Source: Massospora cicadina (taxonomy: Eukaryota > Entomophthoromycota > Entomophthoromycetes > Entomophthorales > Entomophthoraceae). Taken from it: 64,000 bases of DNA. The notes below the pieces were generated by a model, which was not told where the DNA came from, did no database searches, and saw only the letters and a list, made by a program, of their open reading frames with translations. Location of the stretch: the NCBI GenBank assembly GCA_022478985.1, contig JAKSZP010009287.1, positions 1-64,000 on the forward strand. Reading direction: 5' to 3'. Position numbers and translations under genes: made by a program. Below, piece after piece: positions 33,700-44,727 of the stretch (positions are counted from its first letter, which is position 1; each line of letters begins with the position of its first letter).

Positions 33700-34640
33700 A
33701 TGGAAGAATAATTTTGCCCTCTTTTTAACCTCTACCTACAGTTTTGGGTTAATGAATGGCGTTTTACATTACGTTAAGACTGGGGAAGCTTAACCCATTT
33801 GATCTCGTCCCACTAGAAGAGTAAAGTTGAATAGACTCAGGTGGCTGTTGAGCTAAATCAGCTACTTGAAGCAGGTTACAGTTGCCTTCCTTTTGAACTT
33901 GGTCCTCCTTTCTACTGTTTTTTTTGAAATAAGGATGGAAGTCATTGTGTAGTGAAGAGCTATTGAAGACTCAACCTATTATTAAGTAGGACAGTTACCC
34001 TTTGCCTTGAATCAACAACTCTCTTTGCTTTCTTTCCAGGTCACAATAGCTTTCCTCTATGGATCTAACTAGTAGATACTGGCAAGTAGATCTAGCACCT
34101 GAAGATTGATTTAAATGCGCTCTCATAATCAACGAGGTGCTATTCAACCTAACTAGGTTGCCCCAGGGCCTATGCAACGCGCTCATCACCTTTTAATGCG
34201 CCAGGGATGAGATCCTAGGGGATGCAACGCTATCCTGTGTCTTTGTATACCTCAACAATTTTATTTTAATTTTGCAAGACTTAAAGCCACATGGAACATC
34301 TCAGGGGAGACTTTAACTATCTAAAAAGGCTTCTACAAAACTCAAGCCTTCAAAGTGCACTTTATTACAATATGAAATGGAATTCCTTGGACGCAATGTC
34401 TCAAAACATTGAATTCAGATCATCCCAGATAATGTTGCTGCTACTAAGGATATGTCAAACCCCAGAGCCTCAAAGAAATTTAAGCGTTCCTGAACATAAA
34501 GCTATTATTGTCAGTTTTTACTTCAGTTCGCTGATCTAGATGAACACCTCATTACCTTTTACAGAAGAATGTGCCTGTCAAGTGGTGGCCTGAACAATAA
34601 CAAGCTTTTAATGCTCTGAGGACTGCCCTTTGTACTAATC
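33700..34640 (+). pseudogene. pol: Reverse transcriptase relic of element B
   Basis: Decayed blocks are visible: LGPPFYCFF followed by a stop and NKDGSHCVVK, LVDTGK at the palm start, LTRLPQGLCNALIT (34149 on) and DEILGDATLSCVFVYLNN, where YLDD has become YLNN. The C-terminal LKRLLQNSSLQ segment follows. Stops and shifts are numerous. Confidence 0.7.
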
Positions 34641-34659
34641 CTACTTTAGTTCATCTGCA

Positions 34660-35062
34660 TTTTAACTAATCATTTTTGTTGTTCACTACCGCTAGTCATG
34701 TTGCAGATGGGGCTATCCTAGATCAACATGATGAGTATCAAGTTAACAATCCAGTGGCTTACTTTAGCAAGACCCTGAGTAAGGAAAGATTAGATTATAG
34801 TGTTACTGAGCGCGAGTGCCTGGCTGTTTTATTGGAAAATAAGCATTTCCAGCCTACCTATATGGCACCCATTTCACCATTATCACGATCATACCTCACT
34901 TCAATGGTTACAGCAAATGAAGGAACTGGAAGGCCAATTAGCGAGGTGGACTTTAAGGTTACAGAACTACAATTTTACCATTTTCTATCACGTAGTAGCA
35001 AACCATTAAATGCTGAAATTCTTTTAAGGATGACGGTGCTGGCCTCCTTAACCTCCAAATAA
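34660..35062 (+). pseudogene. pol: RNase H relic of element B
   Basis: LLFTTASHVADGAILDQHDE, then NNPVAYFSKTLSKERLDYSV and TERECLAVLLENKHF, match RNase H of the other elements; the catalytic Asp of the TDAS motif is Thr. A frame change after the LENKHF block leads into a shifted copy of the TDHTSLQWL region. The closest relative in the window is element I (63778-63999, minus). Confidence 0.78.
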
Positions 35063-35079
35063 GACTAACTATATTATTT

Positions 35080-36242
35080 TTGTCTGGCTGTAACAATAAT
35101 TTTTAAACTCCTAAGATCCAAACCAAGCTACGGAAAATGACCCAGGAAAGTCATATTAAAGATGAATGCTGTATAGGAAAGTCAACAAGAAATGTCTCCC
35201 CATATATGCCCTACATCCTAAACTGATGTCATCCTTGGAGGACACTCATCCGTGGGACATGGAGTGGTTAAAAAGACTTTTGAATTGTTAAAGAAATACT
35301 GCTATTGGGATCATATTGTTTAGATCTTCCAAGAGGTTTTAGAGGCCTGTTTGACTTGCCATACCCAATATCATAATAGCCCTGATGTCAACATTTAGTT
35401 GTGGCTCCGTCGATTCCCTTTAATCTCATTAGCATTTATGTGGTGGGCTCTCTGCCCATAAAGGTTACACAGTGATGAATATATCCTATTAGCTGCAGAC
35501 TATTTGACAAAAGGGTTGAAGAAATTTTCATTCCCACGCCACTTTGAAAGCCACATTACTATTTCTTATCTAATTCATTTTCACTCAGAACAGATGCCTG
35601 AAAATTCTACTTTGGACAATGAACTAAACTTCATCTCACCGATAGTCCAGAACTAAATTTACTTTTTGAGACTAATCAAAGTTTAATGCCCTGAATAATC
35701 CCTTGACAATGGGCGGTTGAACGCGTTAGTAGAAAATTTTTCAACTTACAAAAGATGGACGCCTCTGACCCTACACGCTGGACCACTATTTTCCCAGCGC
35801 TTTGCTCACTTAATAATAAGTAAACATCAAATAATCAAGCTGTCCCATTTTAAATCTCTATATGTGCTTACTCCTCAGCTGTCAAGTAGTGCTCAACTGC
35901 TACTAAATTTCTCTTTACATGGAAACTCTGACTTAACAATGAGGGCCTTAGCTGATGGAACTGTTTAGCTTAAATCCCTCGCTACTCAGGGAATTATTAC
36001 CAATACTGCAAAGGAACCATCATGCTCCAATATTGGCTAACCCTCTGTACTGACATTTCAGTTAGGCGACCTCGTCCTTTTTTATCACCAATGACATGGA
36101 GGTCAACAGAACAAGTTCAACGTTATTTATTCAGGACCCTACTAAGTCATTTATAAGGTTAATTAGAAAAACTTTATTATCAAAGTATTTCAAGCGGTAG
36201 TTAACCGTGTCCACGGCCAATTTCTACAGACCCATATCCCCT
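35080..36242 (+). pseudogene. pol: Integrase relic of element B, interrupted by D
   Basis: Zinc-region pieces (ACLTCHTQYHNSPDVN near 35348) give the CxxC pair. Core pieces follow in changing frames, then a C-terminal part with VVNRVHGQFLQTHI, which aligns with VVNQVHGCIPMVLY of element I. The sequence breaks at 36242, and the tail resumes at 40908 (TCTGGTAGGATCTTGAGAGG), aligning there with the I tail. Confidence 0.72.
36238..36242. repeat. Target-site duplication left of element D
   Basis: CCCCT here and CCACT at 40903-40907 flank D (four of five bases). B integrase becomes collinear with element I across the junction when D is ignored. Confidence 0.62.
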
Positions 36243-37143
36243 TGTTAGCTTTAAGATGACCACATAATCCTACCTTTTAACCTATTAACAAATTTGACAA
36301 TTAAGTTATAATTGTATAGGATCAGCAACAGTGGCCAACTAATGAATTATCATCGGGCATCATCCCCAATAATATTAGAGGTCACTGACTGATGAGATTA
36401 TCTTCAGCAATCATCCCTGACAAAATTAAGCAATAAGTTGATATGGGAATAACACCCAATAGTCAAATTGTAGGGAATTTTTCGGAGCAGAACAAATTGG
36501 AGCTATCAAAGACTACCAAAGTGTTCAAACGCCAGAGGAAGAGTAGATCATTATCAGCCAAAGCAATTGGTTTTGAGTCCCTAATATTAATTGTTTGGTT
36601 GCCAAACACCTAAGGATTACGCTGGCTAAGAAACTCAAGACAATGGTACTTGACGAGATTTGGTGCCTAACACTTGAGGGTCAAACCAGTATAGGAGCAC
36701 AAATAATTCCCAGCGGACAGCTGAAAAGTTGTGAGACGATTCTAACTATAAAACCCCCCAATTATTCCCTAAAGAAAGCAGATTAAAGCTTGATATTAAC
36801 TAAGTTGTTATACATTGGTTGTTTAACATTACTCTTAAGATAGGAATGCAAGGATCAGATATCCTTAGGTGGGTTTTATCAAATCTCTACTTGGCTCTGC
36901 GAAAAGAGAATAGGGAAAGTGTTTCCTATCAGTATCAAAATATCTTCAAGAAGAAGAAGCACCTGTCTAGCGTTGGACAATTCACTCAACGTGGCTTTTG
37001 GGAAATCAACTCTAATAATAGTCCTCATACTACTATTGCCACAGTTAATCAATTTTAGTCAAATCAACGCAAGTATACATGAATCTGTGCAGTTGAACTC
37101 TAGGGCCAAAAGTGAGCAACCAACCAAGCCCCAGAATTTAACA
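36243..37143 (+). repeat. Left LTR of Gypsy element D
   Basis: 901 bp, TGTTAGCTTTAAGATGACC to CCCCAGAATTTAACA, matching 40006-40902. The first ~300 bp differ at many positions, whereas about 36546-36830 is nearly identical to its partner. A primer-binding site follows one base later. Confidence 0.9.
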
Positions 37144-37144
37144 T

Positions 37145-37159
37145 TGGTGCTCACTACAG
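37145..37159 (+). promoter_or_regulatory. Primer-binding site of element D
   Basis: TGGTGCTCACTACAG, followed by GGGG; identical to those of A and B. Confidence 0.85.
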
Positions 37160-37171
37160 GGGGTAGTTGAG

Positions 37172-38238
37172 TTGTCAAAAACAAATTTAATGATGTATTA
37201 TAAGGAAGAGCTTAGGAAGCTCTGGGCAGAACTACAGGCCGTCAATCAGAATGTGCTCAGCTTGGCATCTCAAGCCGATGTTAGTACCTTAGAGGAGCAT
37301 ATGATCAAGGCGGAAGAGATGCTCAAACAATTAGGAATGGTGAATAACGACTTGTGTGGAAAAGTTGCCTCTTTGAAGTGGAAAAAGGTGAACTTGTCAA
37401 AGAAATTCTATTAATAAACTGAATGGGAAGTGGATTGAGAACGCATCCTGCGGTTTCATGAGGAGATGGCAAGAATTACTAAGCATATTGATGAATTGGA
37501 AAAAAACAAATGTGAGTGTGAGAAATTTAAAGCAAATGAGGCTAATGAAAAGGCATGCGAAACTCTAATTGGGAAGACTTCTCCAACCCAAAATATGCCT
37601 AAACCATTTGCTGGTGTGTCAGAAATGACTCCCAAAGCCACTCATATAGCTTCTCAAGTGCTGGACTAGGATCTTTTATAAGCAGAGTAACCGAGGAATT
37701 TCAAAATATGCCAAAATTTTCCATCTCTCACCAGGATAACGCCCCAGCGTTTTTCCACCTATTTGAGATGACCACGTTTGGCTATGTGGACCATCAAAAA
37801 GCGAAGACCATAATGAACTGTCATAGCACTAACTTCCATAATCTGGTGCTACCTCACCTAAATGGGGATAACTGGTCGTATGCAGAAGCAAAAGCAGCCA
37901 AGATGTTAGAGTCTTGAAGCCCTACTTGGATGGCAAATTGTTAAGATTTCATGGGTATACAATTCTGCAAAGATGAGACCCTGGCTAGTTTCGCTGACCA
38001 GTTTTACCAAGAAGCCCAGATCTTGGTGGGGACAAAAGTGCTTACAAACTTTGATACATACATAGCCATGCAGGTGGCACTTTGGACCTACCACAAGTTG
38101 TATTGGATTATGGCAGCAGCACTATTAACTGAAATAACGACCTCACAGATGGTGGACCATCTGAAGATGTTGGGAGCAACTTTTGATGCCCTAATCAATT
38201 TTATGACGAAATCCTATTTGAGGATGATCAAACTATAG
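37172..38238 (+). pseudogene. gag: Gag of element D with stops
   Basis: Four open pieces (37172-37414, 37466-37669, 37708-37917, 37951-38238) make up a near-complete gag. The N-terminal part is predicted helical/coiled coil (ELQAVNQNVLSLASQADVST; EKNKCECEKFKANEANEKA). The capsid-like part includes NWSYAEAKAAKMLES, ASFADQFYQEAQILVGTK and VALWTYHKLYW. The pieces fall in two frames and are separated by TAA, TGA and TAG stops. No zinc knuckle was found downstream. Confidence 0.75.
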
Positions 38239-38759
38239 TGGAATTAGAAGACAAAATTCCATTGAGCAATAATAAAAAGTTGTTATTCATCAGAATCAAG
38301 TCATACTGGGGAAAACCCCAATGGATCCAATTGGAAGGATAAATCAACTAGCCACTATTGAAAAAATGGAGCAATGAGACAATTTGCCGCCCAAAATTGG
38401 GAAAATAAATCATGACAATTTGTGAATGTTGTGATTTCTCAAGAGGAGGATAAAACTGCCTAAAATTTGGGAAAAGGCCTTGCAGTCTAGATGTGGAACT
38501 ATTTAACACTGCAAGAGAACCTGCTCCACCAGATATCTACTTGGTATTCGTCAGCAGGACCAGCTCAGGTTGCAACTGGGTCCGCTGTGAGAAGTCCCAA
38601 GGCATTAGATGAGATAAAAATGAAAGGCGATTAATCCAGAGAATAGTGGATGAAGTCAGTTGATCTTAAATTAGTAAATTAATCTTTGTGAGTAGTGGAT
38701 CATTTACAGATCTAATAGTAGAATTAATCAACGTTCAAGTTGGCAAATAATGCCAAAAA

Positions 38760-38985
38760 TATGATCAAATCAAACTCTAACCGCTGCCTCAAATCGCCAA
38801 TGCACTTGTTTGCCTGGGGGAGACAAAATACTTTTTGGCTATGGACCTGATTTTGGGCTATTTGCAAAATCAATTTGTTAAAAAGAAGATCAGAAAAAAT
38901 GTGCAATACTTACCACACAAGGACAATACTAGCTGATCATAATGCCCTAAGGTTTATGCAATGCATCAGCGACTGAGAAAATGAT
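38760..38985 (+). pseudogene. pol: Reverse transcriptase stub of element D
   Basis: Only the front of the palm remains: KYFLAMDLILGYLQNQFVKK through LCNASATEKMMF, the counterpart of GLCNAPATFQ. The catalytic YLDD, RNase H and integrase core are absent. The next recognisable residues (KLLYG) come from the integrase C-terminal part, so an internal deletion joins the two at about 38985-38995. Confidence 0.75.
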
Positions 38986-39375
38986 GTTTAAACTGTTATA
39001 TGGGTAGAAAGCCGCATTACCACCAATATTGTATTCAGTAGTAGAGCCATCTTTGGGGATGAGTAACGAACAATATCTATCCCAACTGGACAATATCCTG
39101 ATTTAATTACAATCTTGGGTATTCAAAATGACAATGAAAAGAAGAATTAATGCAAAGAAAATAAACAACCAGAATTGATCTACATTAAAGATACCATATG
39201 GGCAATAGGGTAGCATATTGTGATACCCATAGGTTCATGAGGAAAAATAAGTTGGACGCCCTATGGATGGGACTGTTTAGAATTAACGCCAAGTCAGCAG
39301 ATGCCTATACAATCAAGAATATCAAGGATGGTTGCATAGTCAATAGAGTCCATTCAAAATACTTAAAGTATTAGA
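38986..39375 (+). pseudogene. pol: Integrase C-terminal remnant of element D
   Basis: KLLYG, a stop, KAALPPILYSVVEPSLGMSN and EQYLSQLDNIL correspond to the segment after STGKSPF in C and A. The end reads LFRINAKSADAYTIKNIKDG and CIVNRVHSKYLKY, matching the integrase tail of the other families (VNRVHG). Stops and shifts are present. Confidence 0.75.
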
Positions 39376-39628
39376 ACTTAAGAATATATTTATATATATG
39401 GTAAAAAAGATAAAGAGATAAAAAAGATAAAAAGATGCATAAAAATATAAAAAGTAAAAAAATTATAAAAACTGATTTTTTTGAGCAGTGATGCATCTAG
39501 CGATATTACCACCTATCAAGCGTGGAGGAAGGAAAAGATAGTTATGGGCACAAGTTCCAAGCGTTTGGCAGGATCAGGATGGGCGGAATTTGATCCGCCA
39601 GAATAGTCCCTATCAATGAGATGTTGAA

Positions 39629-39745
39629 ACCCATCCTGGGGTTGGTACAGGTGGCAAGTTGCCAACAAAACCTGTCCTGGGGTTTGTACAGGTGGCAAAT
39701 TGCCAACGAGACCCATCCTGGGGTTTGTACAGGTGGACCAGTTGA
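39629..39745. repeat. 41-bp minisatellite in element D
   Basis: Units at 39629-39669, 39670-39710 and a partial at 39711-39745 share CCTGGGGTTTGTACAGGTGG and GCCAAC. The core TTGCCAAC and GTACAGGTGG are conserved. It lies in the untranslated stretch between integrase and the right LTR, just after an A-rich tract (39400-39480). Confidence 0.85.
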
Positions 39746-39993
39746 TCTTTTAGCAAAAGATGTGAATATGGGACTGGCGTGGCATGATGTCATGGGAACC
39801 ATGCTCGAGAAGAGGCAGCAATGGGTAGACACCAAGGACAAGAAGTCATAAAAACTGAGCGGAGCATATGGGTGTTGAGTGCGGACAGAGCTGCACTCCA
39901 CTGAGGACATAGAGATATGAAAAACTAAATATGAGCTCAAGCTAAGGCAGCTTCCATCCCAGAGGGTTCTATCTTCTGTTGGATAATCTGATC

Positions 39994-40005
39994 AAGAGGG
40001 GGATA
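39994..40005 (+). other. Polypurine tract of element D
   Basis: AAGAGGGGGATA lies directly before the right LTR. Confidence 0.65.
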
Positions 40006-40902
40006 TGTTAGAATTTCAGATGACCACATACTCCAACCTTTCAACCAATTAACAAATTTGGCAATTAAGTTATAATTGTATAGGATCTGCAACAGCAGAC
40101 AACTAATGAATTATTGTTGAGCATCATCCCCAATGATATTAGAGGTCACTGACTGATGAGATTATTGTTGGCAATCATCCCTGACAAAATAAGCAATAAT
40201 TCAATATGGGAATAACACCTGATAAACAAATTGAAGGTAATTGTTCAGAGTGGAACAAATTGGAGTTGCCAAAAAATACCAAAGCATTCAAACGCCAAGA
40301 AAGAGTAGATCATTATCAGCCAAAGCAATTGGTTTTGAGTCCCTAATATTAATTGTTTGGTTGCCAAACACCTAAGGATTACGCTGGCTAAGAAACTCAA
40401 GACAATGGTACTTGACGAGATTTGGTGCCTAACACTTGAGGGTCAAACCAGTATAGAAGCACAAATAATTCCCAGCGGACAGCTGAAAAGTTGTGTGACG
40501 ATTCTAACTATAAAACCCCCCAATTATTCCCTAAAGAAAGCAGATTAAAGCTTGATATTAATTAAGTTGTTATACATTGGTTGTTTAACATTACTCTTAA
40601 GATAAGAATGCAAAGATCAGATATCCTTAGGTTGGTTTTTCAAATCTCTACTTGGCTCTGCGAAAAGAGAATAGGGAAAGTGTTTCCTATCAGTATCAAA
40701 ATATCTTCAAGAAGAAGCATCTGTTTAGCGTTGGACAATTCACTCAACGTGGCTCTTAGGATTTAACTCTAATATCAGCCTTCATACTATTTTTGCCCCA
40801 GTTAATCAATTTTAGTCAAATCAACGCGAGTATCCACGAATCTGTGCAGTTGAAATCTAGGGCCAGAAGCGAGCACAATCAACCAAGCCCCAGAATTTAA
40901 CA
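40006..40902 (+). repeat. Right LTR of element D
   Basis: 897 bp, TGTTAGAATTTCAGATGACC to CCCCAGAATTTAACA, the partner of 36243-37143. Followed by CCACT (target duplication) and the resumed B integrase tail. Confidence 0.9.
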
Positions 40903-40939
40903 CCACTTCTGGTAGGATCTTGAGAGGATTCTCAGGTTT

Positions 40940-41415
40940 TGAGAGGATAATCAAGTCGAGATCCCTGATCCCAAATTGATCCCTGACAAGTTGACCCTCA
41001 AGCCCTTTTGATCAAACCCTGTCTTTGAAGACGCTGATGGGAAACTCAATCAAAAAGAATAACGTGCATGAGAATCAATTGAGATGTCTTCTGGATTTGC
41101 ACCTCCACTTCATGAATCTCAAAAGGCGTGACTCTCATTAATGTGGTTATAAGGAGTCGTTGATAAAGGGCAATAAAAGTGTCAACTAGGCAGCTGATAT
41201 GGAAAGATGTGTAAGATCCTGATTATATATGGAGCCATGGAGATCCTCTTGGCATTGTGTCCCCACTCATCCTATATACATCAAATCCTTTTACTCATTA
41301 AAGTATTCTATTTCCCCATCTTTTCATCTTCATTAACCTTTTCGCTAATTTACAGCTTTGTGACCCAATTTTTGGACCTCGGGTTAAAGTACAGAAAACT
41401 TCTAAGTTAACGCCA
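40940..41415 (+). repeat. Right LTR of element B
   Basis: 476 bp, TGAGAGGATAATC to GTTAACGCCA, the partner of 23371-23846. It contains TTTGCACCTCCACTTC and an ATTAAAGTATTCTATTTC block like the left copy. No convincing purine tract precedes it. Confidence 0.78.
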
Positions 41416-41449
41416 ACTATGCCACAAATCATTGAGCCATCTAACTCTT

Positions 41450-42260
41450 TTTGATGTGAAAGGCTCCAATCTCCTAATTATTCATCAAGAATTTTAATCT
41501 AAACTTCCAGATGACGGTTGACCTACCAAAATTAACAGTTAATTATATTCCTACACAACTAAACAGTATCAAACTCTGGAGTTATGGATTAAAAAATATG
41601 ATGGTGAAAGGGTGGATGATCAAGTAAACCTGCCCCATACCATACAGAATTGTTATTCGTTCAAAACCTGATGGCACTCTATGACCTTGCGTCAATTATG
41701 TACATTTGAGAAACCTTAAAGTCCTATATCTATACCATCTACCCTTCAAGGCTGCTATTTCCAAGCAAACTCTAAGTCCAGATCTTTTCTAATTGACTTG
41801 GTAAACGTGTTACGTGAAGTGCTAATTGAGTCTTACAGAAATGTCTTACATCAATCTTTACACATTATGGTATCAATTTAAAATGATTCTTTTAACTGTT
41901 TTATGCTCTGACAGTTTTCCAGTGCCACACTGATAACGCTCTAAAGGAACTAATGGTTACCTGTCTAGTAGCTTATGTTGAAAATATGATGATCCATTCT
42001 CCTAACGCCAATCAACATGCTAAAGATCTTGTGGCTGTGGCTGCAGCTCACCAAAAAGTGGGCTTATTTGCAAAGCCCTCCAAGTATGAGTTCTACAAGG
42101 ACAAATTTCAGTTCCTAGGGAATCTCGTGATAAAGGATGCACATGATATAGCTCCCTCAAAGTTAGACGCTATTATAACATTCCAGACTCTTACCATCTA
42201 GAAACAGCTCCGCACCTTCCTATGTTGAGTCAACTTTAAAAAAGTTCTCACCGGCTATCT
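41450..42260 (+). pseudogene. pol: Reverse transcriptase relic G
   Basis: This is an additional Gypsy pol downstream of B. Blocks: VIRSKPDGTL, a stop, PCVNYVHLRNLKVL, then LVAYVENMMIHSPNANQHAK (the YLDD motif reads YVEN) and VGLFAKPSKYEFYKDKFQFLG. No gag or protease precedes it, so either it was truncated or its front was lost when B inserted. It differs from families A-E in block sequence and represents another lineage. Confidence 0.72.
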
Positions 42261-42349
42261 TAGAGCTTTCCTCGCCCTTCTATCCATTGACAGGTAATAA
42301 TTACTTATTTATCTGAACGCTATAGTGTCAACAATAGTTTGATGCCATT

Positions 42350-42700
42350 AAGATCTTTTTACCACTGTGCCCATCTTATGTCACAATGATGAAAAACTTT
42401 TCTTTATGGGTGTGATGCTTCAGGTATGATGGTAGACTCTAATCTTTTTAGAAAAGCATTATCTACAAAGAACACCCAGTGGCGTATTTTTCAAGAAAAT
42501 TTGGTACAACAGGTCTCTTGGGCTATCTGTTATAAGGAATTGGCTATCGTTGCCTGGTCTTTGATGAGCTGGCATTACCTTCTGAAGGGAATAAAGCATA
42601 CCATAAATTACATACGGGCCATAGATCACTCATATACTATTGCAGGCTACAGAATTTGGCATACATGCAGACCTAGACATTGTCACCTTATAAGCTTTGA
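42350..42700 (+). pseudogene. pol: RNase H relic G
   Basis: CDASGMMVDSNLFRKALSTK, PVAYFSRKFGTTGLLGYLL and LNYIRAIDHSYTIAGY-like pieces mark the domain; the first catalytic Asp is kept. Frame changes are needed to follow it. Confidence 0.6.
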
Positions 42701-43129
42701 TTTTATATGAGTTTGGTAAGGTATCTACCCGCATTCTGCCATATATCCTTAGATATTATGCCCTGATTGGTACTAATGTTAATGATAACTATGAGTTAGT
42801 CACTTTAATCCTAAAAACAATTTATGAATTCCTCTCCTCCAGCCATTGCTATCGTAGCTCCTTCTAAATGGATCTAAAATCAAAATACTTATTATCCACT
42901 CCATAATGTCCCTGTTAACTCCTATGAGCCTGCTGGTTAATCTTGTTCATGTGAAACTGTCAAAATAATTGTAGCTGACAATTCTCTTATTGATGAGGTT
43001 CTGTATCACAGTCTTCAAACCCAAGGCTCGCTACCTACTAGCCCATATTGATGCTGGAAAGGCCTCATATGGATGGTAAGCCCAAAAGGATAGAGTAATA
43101 TTCTTGTAATCAAGTCTGAGTTCCCTCTT

Positions 43130-44070
43130 CCATGCATTCTAACGTCATAAGAAAACACTATGATTCCCCCACCACAGGGCACCCAGGTATGAAAAGTGCA
43201 TAATCTTGATCAAATGTGAATAATATTAAATGTATTTACAAAGGAGGTTCCCACTTGTATTTAACATTGTTCAACTTGTACCCACTCCAAATCATACTGA
43301 ACAAGATAAAAGATCCTTTACCCCCTGACGCAAACTGAAGGTCAATGGATTTTCATCTCAATTAATTTAACGTGGGTTTACCAGTGTCTAAGGGGTTTGA
43401 CTACGTCATGATAGTCGTGGACTCTATAAAAATATTATATCTTTATCCCATGCTTGACTTCTACTACAGCGGAGGTTATGGCAAAGATGCTTGTCACTCA
43501 TGTATTCTCATGTTTGAAGTCCCACAAAAAGTTAATAGTGAATTAGGGCAACAATTCACCTCTAGGTTCTGGAGGCATTATATATTATCACAAAGTCAAA
43601 CCCTGTAGGTCATCAGTGTATCATCCTCAATCAATTGGACAAACTAAGAGAACCAGTCTCTTATGCAACATCTTTGATGCTATGCTACCCTAATTAGAAC
43701 ACATGGTTGGCCAATCTTAAGTATCTCAAACTCTCATACAACGATATTATCATTCCTATAAAGCAATTTCCTCTATTTTCAAACCTAGGGTACATTACTG
43801 CCTTCTCAGTTGCCTAGGATCCATTTGAGCATTCCTGAAGTAAAGTACTTTGCTTCACATAATTATGTATTTCGCCAACTGGTCCAGAAACAGTATACAA
43901 AATCCCTAGAGATAGAAAGAAGTTTTCTAATAAGAAGTGTCAAGAAGCCCTCAACTGTAAGGACCAGGTTGCTCAAGTTCGCGTTCTTCCACACCATCAA
44001 TTTCACAAGAACACCTGAGGAACCGAGCACTAATACTATAACGGCCCTTAAGCCCTCTATCTGACGAGGG
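43130..44070 (+). pseudogene. pol: Integrase relic G
   Basis: The core is recognisable in MGLPVSKGFDYVMIVVDSIK (43372 on; the expected first Asp of the DFI/DLP motif lies just upstream at SMDFHLN) and VNSELGQQFTSRFWRHY (the expected SDRG/SDQG reads NSELG). A basic C-terminal stretch extends to about 44060. Stops are present. Confidence 0.65.
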
Positions 44071-44168
44071 GTATGCCATCTAAGCTGGTTCATGTTGACC
44101 ACAATGCACGCCATGATGCACACAATGCTTTTTTAGTAACAGAAAACTTAAAACGTCAGGAAGGGGCT

Positions 44169-44337
44169 GTATTTACTTAAGTAAACTTAGAATGGATAGG
44201 AACAAAATAGGCCAGTTCTCACCCGTGAGGGTACTGGCCTATATAAATAGAATGAACATCGGATTGAGGCTGTGTTGTTCTTATAAAGCTACACCTGTGA
44301 TGTCTTCTCTAGTTGCAAGTATATTATATAGTACACA
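44169..44337 (+). repeat. Possible short LTR of relic G
   Basis: A purine-rich GTCAGGAAGGGGC ends at 44168 and is followed by TGTATTTACTTAAG. The segment holds a strong hairpin, a TATATAAAT box and an ACACACA end near 44337. No partner LTR is in the window, so this is tentative. Confidence 0.35.
44207..44242. promoter_or_regulatory. 36-bp perfect-stem hairpin next to a TATA box
   Basis: ATAGGCCAGT (44207-44216) pairs perfectly with ACTGGCCTAT (44233-44242), and inside it CTCAC (44218-44222) pairs with GTGAG (44225-44229) around a CC loop. TATATAAAT begins at the edge of the stem. Possible roles are an R-region RNA hairpin or a terminator-like structure; the context suggests the former. Confidence 0.6.
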
Positions 44338-44714
44338 CATTTGAGATTTTATAAATCACAAAATCATTACAAAAAATTTAGAAGGGTAATGAAAGGGAGC
44401 GTCATAATTGGCTGCGCCTAATTTAGCTATTAACAACTTTAAAATTCCACTAAATTTTGATGCGCCCCATCTTTGGAGCTCAACCAGCTCAATTGGCTTA
44501 GAAAATTTTATAAAATCAGATAAACTATAAGGAAAATGTGAAAAGGGAGCTACATTAGGAGCCATAAAATTTCACATTTATAATAAATAAAAAAATCTTA
44601 TCTCAGAAAACAAAATAAAATGGATTCAAAATCACTTTCCAAGACGCTAAGCATTACCATTTTAAGATCAAGCTACCATTAAAACCTTAGATACTTTAGA
44701 AAAGTTAAAAACAA
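44338..44714. other. Non-coding stretch
   Basis: No recognisable gene or repeat boundary. Confidence 0.45.
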
Positions 44715-44727
44715 TATAGAAAATATG

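Noticed and set aside
39629..39745. Regular repeats considered as a CRISPR array.
   Set aside because: Units are contiguous with no unique spacers, and the context is a eukaryotic LTR element; it is a minisatellite.
39621..39851. 76-codon open stretch over the 41-bp minisatellite.
   Set aside because: Open mainly because of the repeat; it lies in the non-coding 3' part of D and is interleaved with opposite-strand open stretches.
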